Assembly (NCBI GenBank): GCA_015680685.1
Contig: MNCI01020158.1
Location: forward strand, 6,282 to 70,281
DNA: 64,000 bases
DNA from: Gnetum montanum
Lineage: Eukaryota > Streptophyta > Gnetopsida > Gnetales > Gnetaceae
Reading direction: 5' to 3'
Below the pieces are notes generated by a model. The model worked only from the letters and a program-made list of their open reading frames with translations, had not been told where the DNA came from and searched no databases. Below, piece by piece: positions 10,474 to 20,275 of this stretch. Position numbers and translations under genes: made by a program. Position 1 is the first letter of the stretch, and the number at the start of each line of letters is the position of its first letter.

Positions 10474-11337
10474 TGATGCATGGTAAATTGGTTGCATCAA
10501 CTAGGACCTTTCGATGCATGATTTGATGCATTGACATGGCCTTGCCGATGTATTATCTATTTTTTACTTATAAATACATTCTCACCAACCATGTTTATGG
10601 CATCTTTATCATAGTTTTAGCGAAGCTCTTACATTTTTCTTACATGAAAGTTAGAATATTTTTCTAAGTGCCCACAGTATGAGTCAAGAGTGTATGGATC
10701 TTTATTCAAGCATTGTTGTACCTGAGCGCAATAGTATGTGTAGTAATAAAGATGAGCTTTTGATAAACCTTGCAGCACTTCGAAATAGATTAATTATTTA
10801 CTTATGCATTTACTATTTTGTGCAATTTCCTTTAATGCTTCAAGTAATCAAATAGTTAATTAAGCTAAATTAATCTAGGTTAAATAATGATTAATTAACC
10901 ACATAAGTACAACCACTTCAAGCATATGCTTGGTGCTTGGTAATTCTAGTAACGCTTAATGTTTGGTAACCTAATAGTGTTAAATGTGTTTAGGATGTGT
11001 ATAGTAAATAGTAATGTATACTTATGTTAGGATTAGTTAGGAGTAGCTCATTAGATTAAATTAGCAATTTAGTTATTTTATTTTATACATTATTTTCATC
11101 CTTAGGTGACTTAAAATAGAAAACATAAAAAATGATAAAAATCATATGTCTTACTTGCACTTAATCATACCTTTGCATTTCACAAGTGTAATTAGGAAGA
11201 CAACAATTGCAATGATTAGTTTTAGTTCCTAGATACTAGTGTACTTAGGATGCTATAAGTCCACAAAATTCAACCAGATCACGCGTGAACACTTAGTGAT
11301 TCATATGGTTGGAAGTAGGGGTACTCGCCACTCATCA
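10474..11337 (+). repeat. E1 3' LTR
   Basis: 864 bp, starting TGATGCATGG and ending CGCCACTCATCA. U3 has several gatgca/catcaa motifs up to a TATAAATAC box near 10570. The downstream half shares blocks with all other gypsy LTRs here (cttggtaatcctagtaa-type repeats and the terminal 'gggtactcgccactcatca' block). The following DNA is copia C1. Confidence 0.9.
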
Positions 11338-11474
11338 GTAAAGTTCAATAGTTACAAGAATTAAATAATTATCATCATAACACTAGGCCAAAGGATAGAA
11401 ATTTTTTAGAAGAATTATTATTTTTTTCCTAGAGGCCAATTGGCTAGACTTTGTTATGTAAAATAAATAAATAT

Positions 11475-12245
11475 CATCATAACATTACAATAAAAGATAA
11501 ACTTTTTCACTAGAATTACTATGGATATGTAATGGCTTAATCAATCATCAACATAAAATTTAAAGCTCAACAACTATTATGGCAAGAATGGTTTAATGAT
11601 GGATTTGATTTTTTTTTCATATGAAAATCAATTCTTAGTGAAACATTCTAGGATTTTATTAATTTAAAAAAGAAAAGATTCTTTAAGAAAAATAATAAAG
11701 GTATACGTATCATAAATATATAGCTAAAATATTCTTCATTTTCTTCATTCAAAGTATCACATGATTGTAAGTCATTTCCATTTTTTAGGGAGCTCATTGT
11801 AGGCTTCTTTGGTAGTTGATGGTTCTCACTTAGGTCAACTTTATTTTGTTGAGAGGAAAATTATCAGTTAACTAGACGTTGTCATGAAAAATAAACAAGT
11901 TTCATCATAATGTTATACTAAAATATGAACTTTTCATAGGAATTATTTTGGGTATGTAATGGCTTGATCAATTACCAACACAAACTTTAAAGCTCAATAA
12001 TTACCATGACAAAAATTATTTAATGGTGGTTTGATTTCTTTCATATGAAATTCAATTCTTAGTGAATCAAATCTAGGATTTCATTAATTTAAAAAAATAA
12101 AAAAGTTATTGTAGCCAAATAGTAGATATATATCATAAATATATACTTAAACTGTTCTCCATCTTCTTTATTCAAAGTAGCACATAATTGTAAGTCATTT
12201 CTAGTCATCAAAGAGCTCACCATAGGCTTCTTTGGTGGTTCTTGG
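11475..12245 (-). repeat. Tandem duplication within C1, period about 428 bp
   Basis: 11475-11815 and 11903-12245 are clearly related along their whole length, sharing atgtaatggctt(a/g)atcaat, 'aattcttagtgaa' and 'aggcttctttggt' blocks in the same order and spacing. A third partial unit may start at about 11374. On the minus strand both encode a similar P-P-K-K-P-x-x-S-S-L peptide, so the duplication took in part of the region after integrase. Confidence 0.65.
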
Positions 12246-12249
12246 TTGA

Positions 12250-12960
12250 CAATGTGATGTGTTTCCAGGAATATTATATCAAATAGAAAATCATAAGATT
12301 CAATAATTTTACATTCCTTGATATTTCAATCTCGATAGACATTATGATCCATGGTATAACTAAGAAATATTTTTACGATGCCCTTGGATTCTAACTTTTT
12401 AAGATGTGCTTATTGGATATGGACATAACATATATTTCCAAGAAAATAAAGATACGAGATGAACACATTCCCATTGTTGGATCATTTTTAATAGGTGGAG
12501 TGCCTTTTAAAGTTGTAGTTGGAATCCTATTGATAATGTGAACTGCATAATATGATATCTTTATCTATAAAAAATTTGGCACTTGAGTATCATGTATCAT
12601 ACACCATATTAATTATACTCTTGTCCCATATTTTCTTTTTGCAATATCATTTTTTTGTGGAGTATAAGATATGATGAATTCATGCTTTATCCCATGTGCA
12701 TTATAATGAGATCTAAAGTCCTTTAAAGTATATTCCTTTTCATTGTTAGATATCAAGCCTTTTAACTTCAAATTCTTTTAATTTTTTATCATTATTTTAA
12801 AATGTTTAGAATTTTTGATAATTGTAACTTGTGCAGTAAGCCATAAATACATGACATTTAACTAAAATCATCAACAAATATAACAAAATATCTTTTATTT
12901 CTTATTCCTTAAGGTGTAAAAGACCTATAAACACATTCTAGTTCATGGCACACATCAAAT
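12250..12960 (-). pseudogene. C1 integrase remnant
   Basis: In broken frames the minus strand gives the end of a copia integrase core, F-I-I-S-Y-T-P-Q-K-N followed by A-K-R-K (family: YTPQQNGxAERKN) near 12630-12720. Beyond it lies the conserved segment K-L-E-S-K-G then F-L-S-Y and Y-R-D (about 12300-12410), corresponding to the copia 'K..KCIFLGY...YR' region. Many stops and shifts. Confidence 0.6.
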
Positions 12961-12971
12961 TTGGGAACTTT

Positions 12972-13394
12972 TTAATAGAAATAATGCAATTTTCTAAAAT
13001 TTTTAACATTTACAAGCCCCAAAATAAGATGCCACTTTAACATTTCATCTTGATCAATGGACATATATAAATTTTCAACACAACAATTAGTAAGTTTTAA
13101 AATTCTCCTACAAGATACACAGTAGACAAGAACTTCATTACCATGGTGTATAGTGTAATAAGGATTATCATAATAGGTCCTATTAAATCCTACATATAAA
13201 CCATTATTAACAATTTGATAAACTGGAATCAATGTTATGGAAAACTCTACACCATTACCAACTTTACTTAAATTTAGACTAGAAATTTTCATGTCCCCAC
13301 ACTTGATAATTTTAATTAAACATTTATCTATAATTATTACATAATGATTATTTATGGAATCTTTAACATTAGTTAATAATGATAAATCACCCAT
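12972..13394 (-). pseudogene. C1 protease end and gag-pre-integrase domain
   Basis: 140-residue open stretch on the minus strand. It begins at the strand after the copia protease active site (L-T-N-V-K-D-S), continues through K-V-G-N-G-V-E-F, and ends with the gag-pre-integrase motif K-W-H-L-I-L-G-L-V-N-V-K-N-F-R-K-L (family: LWHxRLGHxNxxxL). The His of the HxxC-type site is replaced (G-L instead of G-H). It is the best preserved part of C1 but has no start of its own; the ATG is internal. Confidence 0.75.
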
Positions 13395-13779
13395 AAAATT
13401 TCATGAGACACTAGAATCAATACACATAATACCATCAATATTTTCATTAGACATTGCAAGGGCATTGAAATCAACAACAACAAGGTGTAATTCCTTCTTT
13501 ACAATGTTACTAGATCTAGGCTTTAGCTTATTTTACTTTTCATTATTTTTTATGAAGCTTTTTAGCACTATTCTTAGCAAACTAATTGGCTTGATGTTTG
13601 GTCATCATTTTTACCTTATGACTATTTGGATTGTCATAATAGTGGTCATGTATTGTCATTGTCCTTCTTTTTACAAATGTGATAATACTAAATCAACTTC
13701 ATTTATTTTCAATCATTTTGGCCCTTGCTCACCATTTCTTAAGAAGGGATCTTGGTGTTAGATGCATACGCTTTCATCT

Positions 13780-14649
13780 TGACTTCCTTTTCTAACACTT
13801 TTGCACACAAGTTCATCATGATGTATTACTTTTTTCCATTATTCATCATCTAACGAAAAACATCATATGATGATGGTAATGCTTTTAAAAGATAAAATTT
13901 AGTAGTTTCATATAAAACTTGGGCATTTTATGCTTGAATACTAGCCTAAAGTGAAAAGAGCTTTTAGACAAGTGTTGTAATTGGATCACCTTACTTTAGC
14001 TTCAAAGAATTGAGTTGATTTTAAACAAATACTATTTTTGATTCATTCTTAACCTTAAATGTCTCTTCAAGCTTCTTCTACATTTTATAGGCTAAATCTT
14101 GTGTTTTAACAAGTTGCATAAACTCTCTAGACATGGTCAAGACTATCAACATTTTTATCATCTTATTGTTGTCATCCATCTATACCATCTTATTGTTGTC
14201 ATCCATCATAGCATTTTCAACCAAGGTTTCTTCAAGACCATTTCCATGGAGTAAGAATCTTATTTGGAACCTCCAAATATTATAATATAAGTCAATGAAC
14301 ACTTGATTTTTTGGTAGTGGTGCGCATTATCAAAATTTTAATATTTAAAATAAAAAGTAATGGAAACAAACTATGTAGAAAGAAGAAAAGACTAAAGAAT
14401 GAAAATAGAATTATATATCCTAGGCTAAACTGAGGTCTAAAATGAGATACTTTCACATTTTTCTTTACACTAAATTTATACATAATTGTTTTCCATGATT
14501 TGCATAGAATAACATATGAAATTGTCATTCAAAACTCTGGATTCTAAGATAAATGGCAATACATTTCTATCCTTAACACACACATTTGTACCTTTGTCAT
14601 AGTTATGTAAAACTCTTTTTGCTAATTCTTGTTAGCCATCATTATCCAT
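13780..14649 (-). pseudogene. gag: C1 gag remnant
   Basis: Starts near an ATGGATAATG at 14640-14649 on the minus strand, shortly after the primer-site remnant. Near 14040-14150 it reads M-S-R-E-F-M-Q-L-V-K-T-Q-D-L-A-Y then M-W-K-K-L-E-E-T-F, typical of the copia gag polypeptide (UBN2-like). Heavily interrupted; 14161-14210 contains a short direct repeat ('atcttattgttgtcatccat'). Confidence 0.55.
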
Positions 14650-14699
14650 GGTGTCCTTTTAATATCCTACTTTGATGCTATGTGAAGCTTTTTGGATCA

Positions 14700-15170
14700 G
14701 GTGAAGTGATCCAAAAACATAGAAAAATATGGAAACAACATATTCAAGGGAAGTAAGAAAAAAACCACTCTAATTATATAATGATAGGTAATTTGTAAAC
14801 CCTTTTAAGAGTTATGAAATGTTATGATGAAGACAAAATAGTACATAACAATATAGAATTAAATAACTTAACATAATTATTAGTTAACAAGAATAGTAAT
14901 TAAAGGTTACCATGAGTATTATAGTTAGATCGTGAAAATAAAAATCACTATAACAATGAAAAACAAAATATGCATAATAATAAAAAAAATAAAATGATGA
15001 GTTTGTATATACCCTTAACTTCCTCAATATTTGTGAATTAGACCAAGCCTCGAACCTCTAAATTTTTTTTTTTTGGCCATTGGTAGTAGCATCATAGTAA
15101 CCTAAAATAAGCTAAACTTAGCGATTGCAAGTAGTCTACGAGTTGAAGGCTAGAAAATTGGTCATTTGGC
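14700..15170 (-). repeat. Probable C1 5' LTR
   Basis: AT-rich non-coding DNA to the right of C1 gag. About 200 bp of it (14692-14910) is clearly similar to 46107-46340, showing that this is a dispersed repeat, as expected of an LTR. A T13-14 run occurs near 15062-15075. The outer limit next to C2 is uncertain. Confidence 0.45.
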
Positions 15171-15185
15171 CTCTATGAGTTAGTA

Positions 15186-16345
15186 TGTATTGTATTTGTT
15201 AACCTTTTGGTTTGTTAAAACCTTAAGAAAAATGAAGAACATATAATGTTGCAGATTATGATGTTTTTGCAGGGGATTAAGAAGAGCTTAAAGAATGACA
15301 TCTACAAAGATATCTCAAAGTAGAGACTACAAGGACTAAAGGGAGCATGGATAAGTAATAAGATGTATAAGTGGAGACTACAAGGACTTAAGGGAGCATG
15401 GACAAGTACATAGAATACAAGAAAAATGAAAATTCTCCAATGATCGAGAGGAAGCTAAATCACCTAGAGGAAGCCTAAGGAATCAAAGCTCAAAAGCAAA
15501 GAAGACATCTCCCAGAAGTAGAAGATGTCTTGGCCAAAGTGAAGCACATGTAGAGAAGATGTCTTCTAAGCCAGGAGATATTTCCTTTTAGAAGAAGATG
15601 TCTCCATAGAGATGTTCCACTTTTAAAAGGGACGTCTCCCCAAAATTAAAGTCAATTTTTAAGAGACATCGCAACCTCAAAGAAGACATCTACACTAGTC
15701 ATTGCATAAATTCTGAGGTATTTTCAAAAACTCTAAGGCTATAAGAAGACTTCATTCTCTTCGATATTGAGCAAGTGTTATGCATGAATTATCACTATCA
15801 AAGCAATCATTGTATATTGTACTTAAGTACCTCATTTGTAAAATCATTTACTTGATTAGTTGTTGAATTATGCTTCAAAATACAAGGAAATATAATTTAA
15901 GTATAATTTTTCCTTATGATTTTTTTCTTTTTATTGTAGCCCTGTTGGGGTTGATGTGCTTCTTATGAGAATGCATCATAATTAAGCTTGTTGGGATCCT
16001 ATGGAATTGAGTGTTTTTTCAGCGTCAAAACACTATAGAGTGGAGCTCAATTTGTAAAGGTTGAGAAATTCTTGAAACCACTTTCTAAGCTTGTTGGGAC
16101 CTTGCATGGTTGAGTGGTTTCACAGTGAAGAAAGACTCCAATGTAGAGCTTAGAGCTTGTACAAGGTGTGGTACCCTTCAAATAAATTTTTAGAAAAATA
16201 AAGTCTATAGGTTTGCAAGGAATCTACACTTTGAGTATGGACTATCCAAGTTGGGGAACCACATTAAATTTGGTTAGTATTTTTGTGGCTATTAAATTTT
16301 GTTTTTGGAAACTTATTCACCCCCCTTCTAAGTTCTTGAACCTTA
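15186..16345 (+). repeat. C2 copia 5' LTR
   Basis: About 1.16 kb, probably starting TGTATTGTATTTG near 15186 and ending at 16345. The right half is closely related to 38187-38728 plus 39627-40176. It contains repeated gaagacatct/agatgtctt motifs (15490-15700). The end is placed by the adjoining tRNA-iMet primer site; the terminal CA reads TA here but CA in the second copy. The start is approximate. Confidence 0.65.
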
Positions 16346-16347
16346 AG

Positions 16348-16367
16348 TGGTATTGAATCCTGGTACT
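16348..16367 (+). promoter_or_regulatory. C2 primer binding site (tRNA-iMet type)
   Basis: tggtattgaatcctggtac is a transition-decayed form of the copia primer site TGGTATCAGAGC with the usual following CTGGT. It lies two bases after the LTR end. Confidence 0.7.
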
Positions 16368-16398
16368 CTTCATTCAACATCAACTTCAAGAGTGAACT

Positions 16399-17458
16399 AT
16401 GGAGGGAATAGTGTACACAAAACCATGAATGTTTGATGGGTTCAACTTTGCCTATTGGAAGATAAGAATGCAAGGCTTCTTCGATTCCATGGAGTTTGAA
16501 GTATGGGAGTCCATCCTCGAAGGCTAGATACTACCTATCAATAGTAGAAAAAAAATCCATCAAGCCTTGGAGTAAGTGGACATAAGAAGAAAAAGATAAC
16601 TTCATGTTTGATTTAAAATCAAAATTTTTTTTATATTGTGCATTGAATAAATCTAAATTTAATAGAGTAGCTAGATGTAAAATGAACAGAGAAATTTGGA
16701 GAACATTAAAGGCTACTTATAAGGAAACTTCAATAGTTAAGCAATCTAAACTTTTAGTTTTGCGAAGTGAGTATAATAATCTTAGAATGAGAGAAGGAGA
16801 GAAAATAAAAGATTATTTCTCTAGGGCAAAAGATCTAGTTGTGGCCATTAGAGGTACTGGTAAAGATTTTCCTGAGGGTGATGTCATAATAAAAATGATT
16901 AGAACTCTCCAACTAGAATTTAGACCAAGGGTTACAACCATGAAGAAAATTAAAGATTTTTCTATTTTTAAATTTTAAGAGCTTTAGAGTACTCTTATTA
17001 CTTATTAAACGAACCTTATAAGCAAAGGGACCATAAAAGAAAAATCCATTGCTCTAAACTTTGCCTCCACAAAAAGGAACCTAATGAGCAAGATGAGGAT
17101 AGTGAATCAGAAAGAGCTCTTCTCTCAAGAAGGCTGTAGAGGCTTATGGCAAAAATAAATAAGAGCTCCAATTAGCAAAGGTAAGGAAAGAGGTAAAAAA
17201 TTTTCAAGTTCCAATTTTGATTCTTCTTTTGTAGAATGTTGGGTTTGTGGTGGAAGAGGCCATGTGGCCTCCGAATGTCCTAATAATGGTAGGTTGCAAA
17301 GGAGGGACAAAAATGATATGGAACCAAAAAAGACCAACATTTACACAAGTTGGAATGATGGAAAGCACAATGAAGAAGAGGTGGAGAATGATGCAAAGGA
17401 CTCACACCTCATTTATATGGTCCTTACAAATGATGATGCTAGTAGCTCAAATGATTAA
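16399..17458 (+). pseudogene. gag: C2 copia gag (broken)
   Basis: ATG at 16399, then within 12 codons the start motif M-F-D-G-F-N-F-A-Y-W-K-I-R-M typical of copia gag. A 124-residue open piece at 16604-16978 is UBN2-like (E-I-W-R-T-L-K-A-T-Y, then L-R-M-R-E-G-E). A well preserved zinc knuckle, C-W-V-C-G-G-R-G-H-V-A-S-E-C (CX2CX4HX4C), lies at 17236-17277. The reading frame ends at 17458. Early stops (TGA, TAG, TAA) and frameshifts inactivate it. No copia protease, integrase or RT follows; gypsy LTR sequence begins about 20 bp later. Confidence 0.85.
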
Positions 17459-17480
17459 TTTAAAAATTAAGAAGAAAGGT

Positions 17481-17652
17481 ATGAACCATACCTTTGTACT
17501 CACAAGTGTAACTAGGAAGACAACGATTGAAACAATTGATTCACCTCCTAGACTAGTATATGTTAAAACCTAAAATTCCTTGGAATTTGATTGGATCATG
17601 GGAAACACTTGTGATTCGTATAGTTGGACATAGGGTCTACTTGGGCTCATCA
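17481..17652 (+). repeat. E2 5' LTR, truncated to the U5 end
   Basis: Matches 38012-38186 of the E2 3' LTR from the 'accatac..ttgtactcacaagtgtaa' block to the CATCA end. About 690 bp of LTR are missing; the left side is C2 gag sequence. Confidence 0.8.
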
Positions 17653-17673
17653 TTGGCACCACTGCTGAGGACT
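17653..17673 (+). promoter_or_regulatory. E2 primer binding site (tRNA-Asp type)
   Basis: ttggcaccactgctgagga resembles the 3' end complement of plant tRNA-Asp (TGGCGCCGTTGCCGGGGA), differing mainly by transitions. tRNA-Asp priming is characteristic of Athila-type gypsy elements. Confidence 0.65.
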
Positions 17674-17810
17674 TTTAGTTAGTGACATGCACTATTTAGT
17701 ACTTACTAGAAATTATTTAAGATCATGGGAATGAATCCTAAAGTCTCAATCATTTGGATAACAATTATAATTATAATTAAAGCACATTATTATCTTTCTT
17801 CCAAGTGAAA

Positions 17811-19351
17811 ATGTATTCTTCTCATAGGCATGATGAATCAAAACTAACAATGCCCCAAGAATTCAAAGTGATATATACTCATCTAGATGAGTTTATGCTT
17901 AATTTCACCTTCATCCTACACTAAGATGAAAAACTGCAGTGGAGAGACATGGAGGGCAACGTTATGTTGTCACCCAACCAATTTTTCCTGGGATGCTTCT
18001 CCAAACTCTTAAGAGGTTGGGCATCCAGGATCTCGATGAAGAATACGTTGTGCAAGACCATGAATATTAGGACTACCATCCCACTGAAACACAATGCAAA
18101 AGAGATCAACACCAGGTGAAGCACCATGAAGCTACAAAGGGGAAATAATTTACTAATTCCTTATTCCTGCTAAACCAAAAACATAATAAGAATCCTTCCT
18201 CTAGGAGTTCTCAACATGAAGATTCTTCACCCCTTGACTCTAGTGAAGGTGGCTTGAACCCAAACTTACAATCCACTATCAACAATCCTAGTTTAGGCAA
18301 AAATGGAAGTCAAGGCAGGGGCTTAAGTAAGCATTAGGATGGAAATAAATTTAATGATCATGGTCATGAAAAGCAGAGAGGAGGTGGCAGACATCATGGT
18401 GATGGCAGTCCTCCTTCCTCTTCATCCTCTTCATCTACATCTCCTTCTTCCTCCTCTGAATTTGATCAAAACTGCAAAGGACAAAATCATGATGGAGGTA
18501 AATGGTATGAAAACAATGATCATAGGTCCCATCATGAACAAAGTGATAGCAAAGGACATCATAGGCATCATCAAAATCATGATGATGATGAGCCTTTACT
18601 TGTAACTCATAATATGTTAAACATTGTAGAGGCCATGAAAATTCCCATCAAGCATGTGAAATATAATATAATCAAGAGGTTGGATATGAATAATATCCCT
18701 AGATTTAAGGGGGATATAACTTAGATCCATAAACCCATATTCAAGCCTTTCACAATGCTTGTGCCTTTTAGAACATTGAAAATAACTAGCAAAAACTTAA
18801 GCTATTTCTCAAGACACCCAAAAAAGAAGCAAAAAGTTGGTAACACTCTTTGGAGCTGGAATCACTTCGTAGATGGAGTACGATGCTTGAGCTATTTAAT
18901 GATAAATACCACACATACTCTTAAGTGTCCAACTTGAGAAAGAAAATCCAAGGCTGGTGATAAGGAATACATAAACCCTTGGATGTAGCCATGGGTTGAT
19001 ATTATTCTCTTTTTCATAAATGTCCTGGCCATGGTTATTCTCAAAGGAAGAAACTTCACCATATTGTAGATGGGCTCTAATATGAAATGAGAAGAACCCT
19101 TGGGGTTTATACCCAAGGGAGATGTTAGAACTTAAAACTCATCATATCCAAAGGATAATTGAGTAGGTTGCAAAAGAAGAAGGAGAATTAAGAAAATGGA
19201 AAAGTACTAAGAAATATAACTAGGATCCTTCCATAAGAAAAATGAAGGTCCAATTCTATGATAATGAAGGAAAAGCACCACTTGATGAAGTGGTGTAGCA
19301 AAAACCCTTACTGATCCAAAAATATATTTATGAAATTTTAGCCAAGGTGGA
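17811..19351 (+). pseudogene. gag: E2 gag, first part (broken, split by E3)
   Basis: Starts M-Y-S-S at 17811 and aligns with E4 gag throughout: the M-P-Q-E-F-K-V segment, the W-R-D block near 17940, the His/Arg/Ser-rich tract (18340-18600) and the retrotransposon gag core from about 18650, including K-R-L-D-M-N-N-I-P near 18675. Interrupted by frameshifts and stops. The coding sequence breaks at 19351 inside the linker before the zinc knuckle, exactly where E3 inserted, and resumes at 27899. Confidence 0.8.
19347..19351. repeat. Target site duplication of E3, left copy (GTGGA)
   Basis: GTGGA here and at 27894-27898 directly flank TGAT... and ...ATCA of E3. Removing E3 and one copy restores continuity of E2 gag with E4 gag. 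Confidence 0.95.
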
Positions 19352-20120
19352 TGATGAATGGCGAGGTACACCTACACTCAACCATACAAATACGAGCATT
19401 CTCACATGCGATCCGATCAAACTCTACAGATAGACTAGTTGTGGCACCTAGATAGTTATCCTTAGGTCGTAGTTCACTATCTTCCCACCTGGACTAGTAT
19501 TATATTTTTTACATATGGTTTAGTCTAGAGTGAGGTGTATGATGTGTTCCTAATCTAGTGCTACTCCTAAGGCAATGGAAAGTAATATTAACTAAACTAA
19601 GCTAGGAGGGAAAGGATAAGAGAATATCTACACTAGCCTAAGTGCAATGAGCATCCATTTCTTGATTATCCATACACACCTTGGACTTTGTGCACGACTA
19701 CCACTGGGATTACCAAGTGCAGATCCTAGGTATGCCACTAGGTTACCAAGTAGTCACACTTAAGAGCTCGTAATCAAGTCATACTCATTCCACATTTCTA
19801 GGAGATAAGGGTGAGAGAGAATATTAACTAGAAAAGCAATAAATAACAATTAATTAAATAAATAACAAAGTGAATGCTACAATGATGAAGTAATCTCGAT
19901 CTTTATTTCTGTTCATGTACGTGTCCAAGTACATCACACTTGAATAAAGGATGCCGTTCAATTACATTCACCACACTGTGGGCAGACACTGGAAAATAAT
20001 CTATCTTTGGAGGGATCAAACTACTAGATCTTCGCTACAATCTAACTCCTACTATGAAACAAGGGAGAGCCGCCTCTTATTTATAGACATTATGGTACAC
20101 TGCGATATCGCATCCCATCA
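19352..20120 (-). repeat. E3 3' LTR
   Basis: 769 bp, ends TGATGAATGG (left) and CATCCCATCA (right). Visibly close to the right-hand LTR but 63 bp shorter. The missing bases are the GATATC repeat array of U3: one GCGATATCGC unit remains here where the other LTR has about five. Confidence 0.95.
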
Positions 20121-20136
20121 TACCCCCACGACTAAA
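20121..20136 (-). promoter_or_regulatory. E3 3' polypurine tract
   Basis: Minus strand reads tttagtcgtgggggta next to the LTR, the best preserved form of the family's tract. Primes plus-strand DNA synthesis in retroelements. Confidence 0.85.
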
Positions 20137-20275
20137 TAAAAACTCATCCTCAAGTTACAGTGATTACACAGTGGATAGGTATGGGATTATTAGATGAAAA
20201 AGAAATGGAATGATGCCGCAGTGTGGGAAGAAAACACAACACACAAAATATGCTACAACTACAAAAATTTAGAAC
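20137..20275 (-). other. E3 3' untranslated stretch after ORF3
   Basis: About 140 bp between the ORF3 stop and the polypurine tract, without coding potential. E1 and E2 have about 220-230 bp here. Confidence 0.5.

Larger units (their letters stand above)
2413..11337 (+). mobile_element. E1: Athila-like Ty3/gypsy element, 5' part missing
   Basis: Degenerate plus-strand element reading gag C-terminus, protease, RT, integrase, internal purine tract and T-rich spacer, ORF3 with its own TATA region, polypurine tract, and 3' LTR. The 5' LTR and most of gag lie left of the insertion at 2412. Compared with E2 it lacks the PR-RT linker with the first half of RT (junction near 3640), and RNase H with the integrase zinc region (junction near 4270-4310). 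Right flank bases after the LTR are GTAAA; the matching duplication is outside the window. It sits inside copia element C1, which resumes at 11338. Confidence 0.85.
11338..15170 (-). mobile_element. C1: decayed Ty1/copia element
   Basis: Read on the minus strand, from right to left: possible 5' LTR (about 14700-15170), decayed initiator-Met primer site (about 14685-14700), gag, gag-pre-integrase, integrase, then a duplicated downstream segment. RT, RNase H and the 3' LTR are absent here and would lie left of E1, which split C1 at 11337/11338. The gene order with integrase before RT marks it as copia. Confidence 0.7.

Noticed and set aside
13354-13761. 135-codon plus-strand frame
   Set aside because: Shadow of the C1 copia gag/protease region, which reads on the minus strand.
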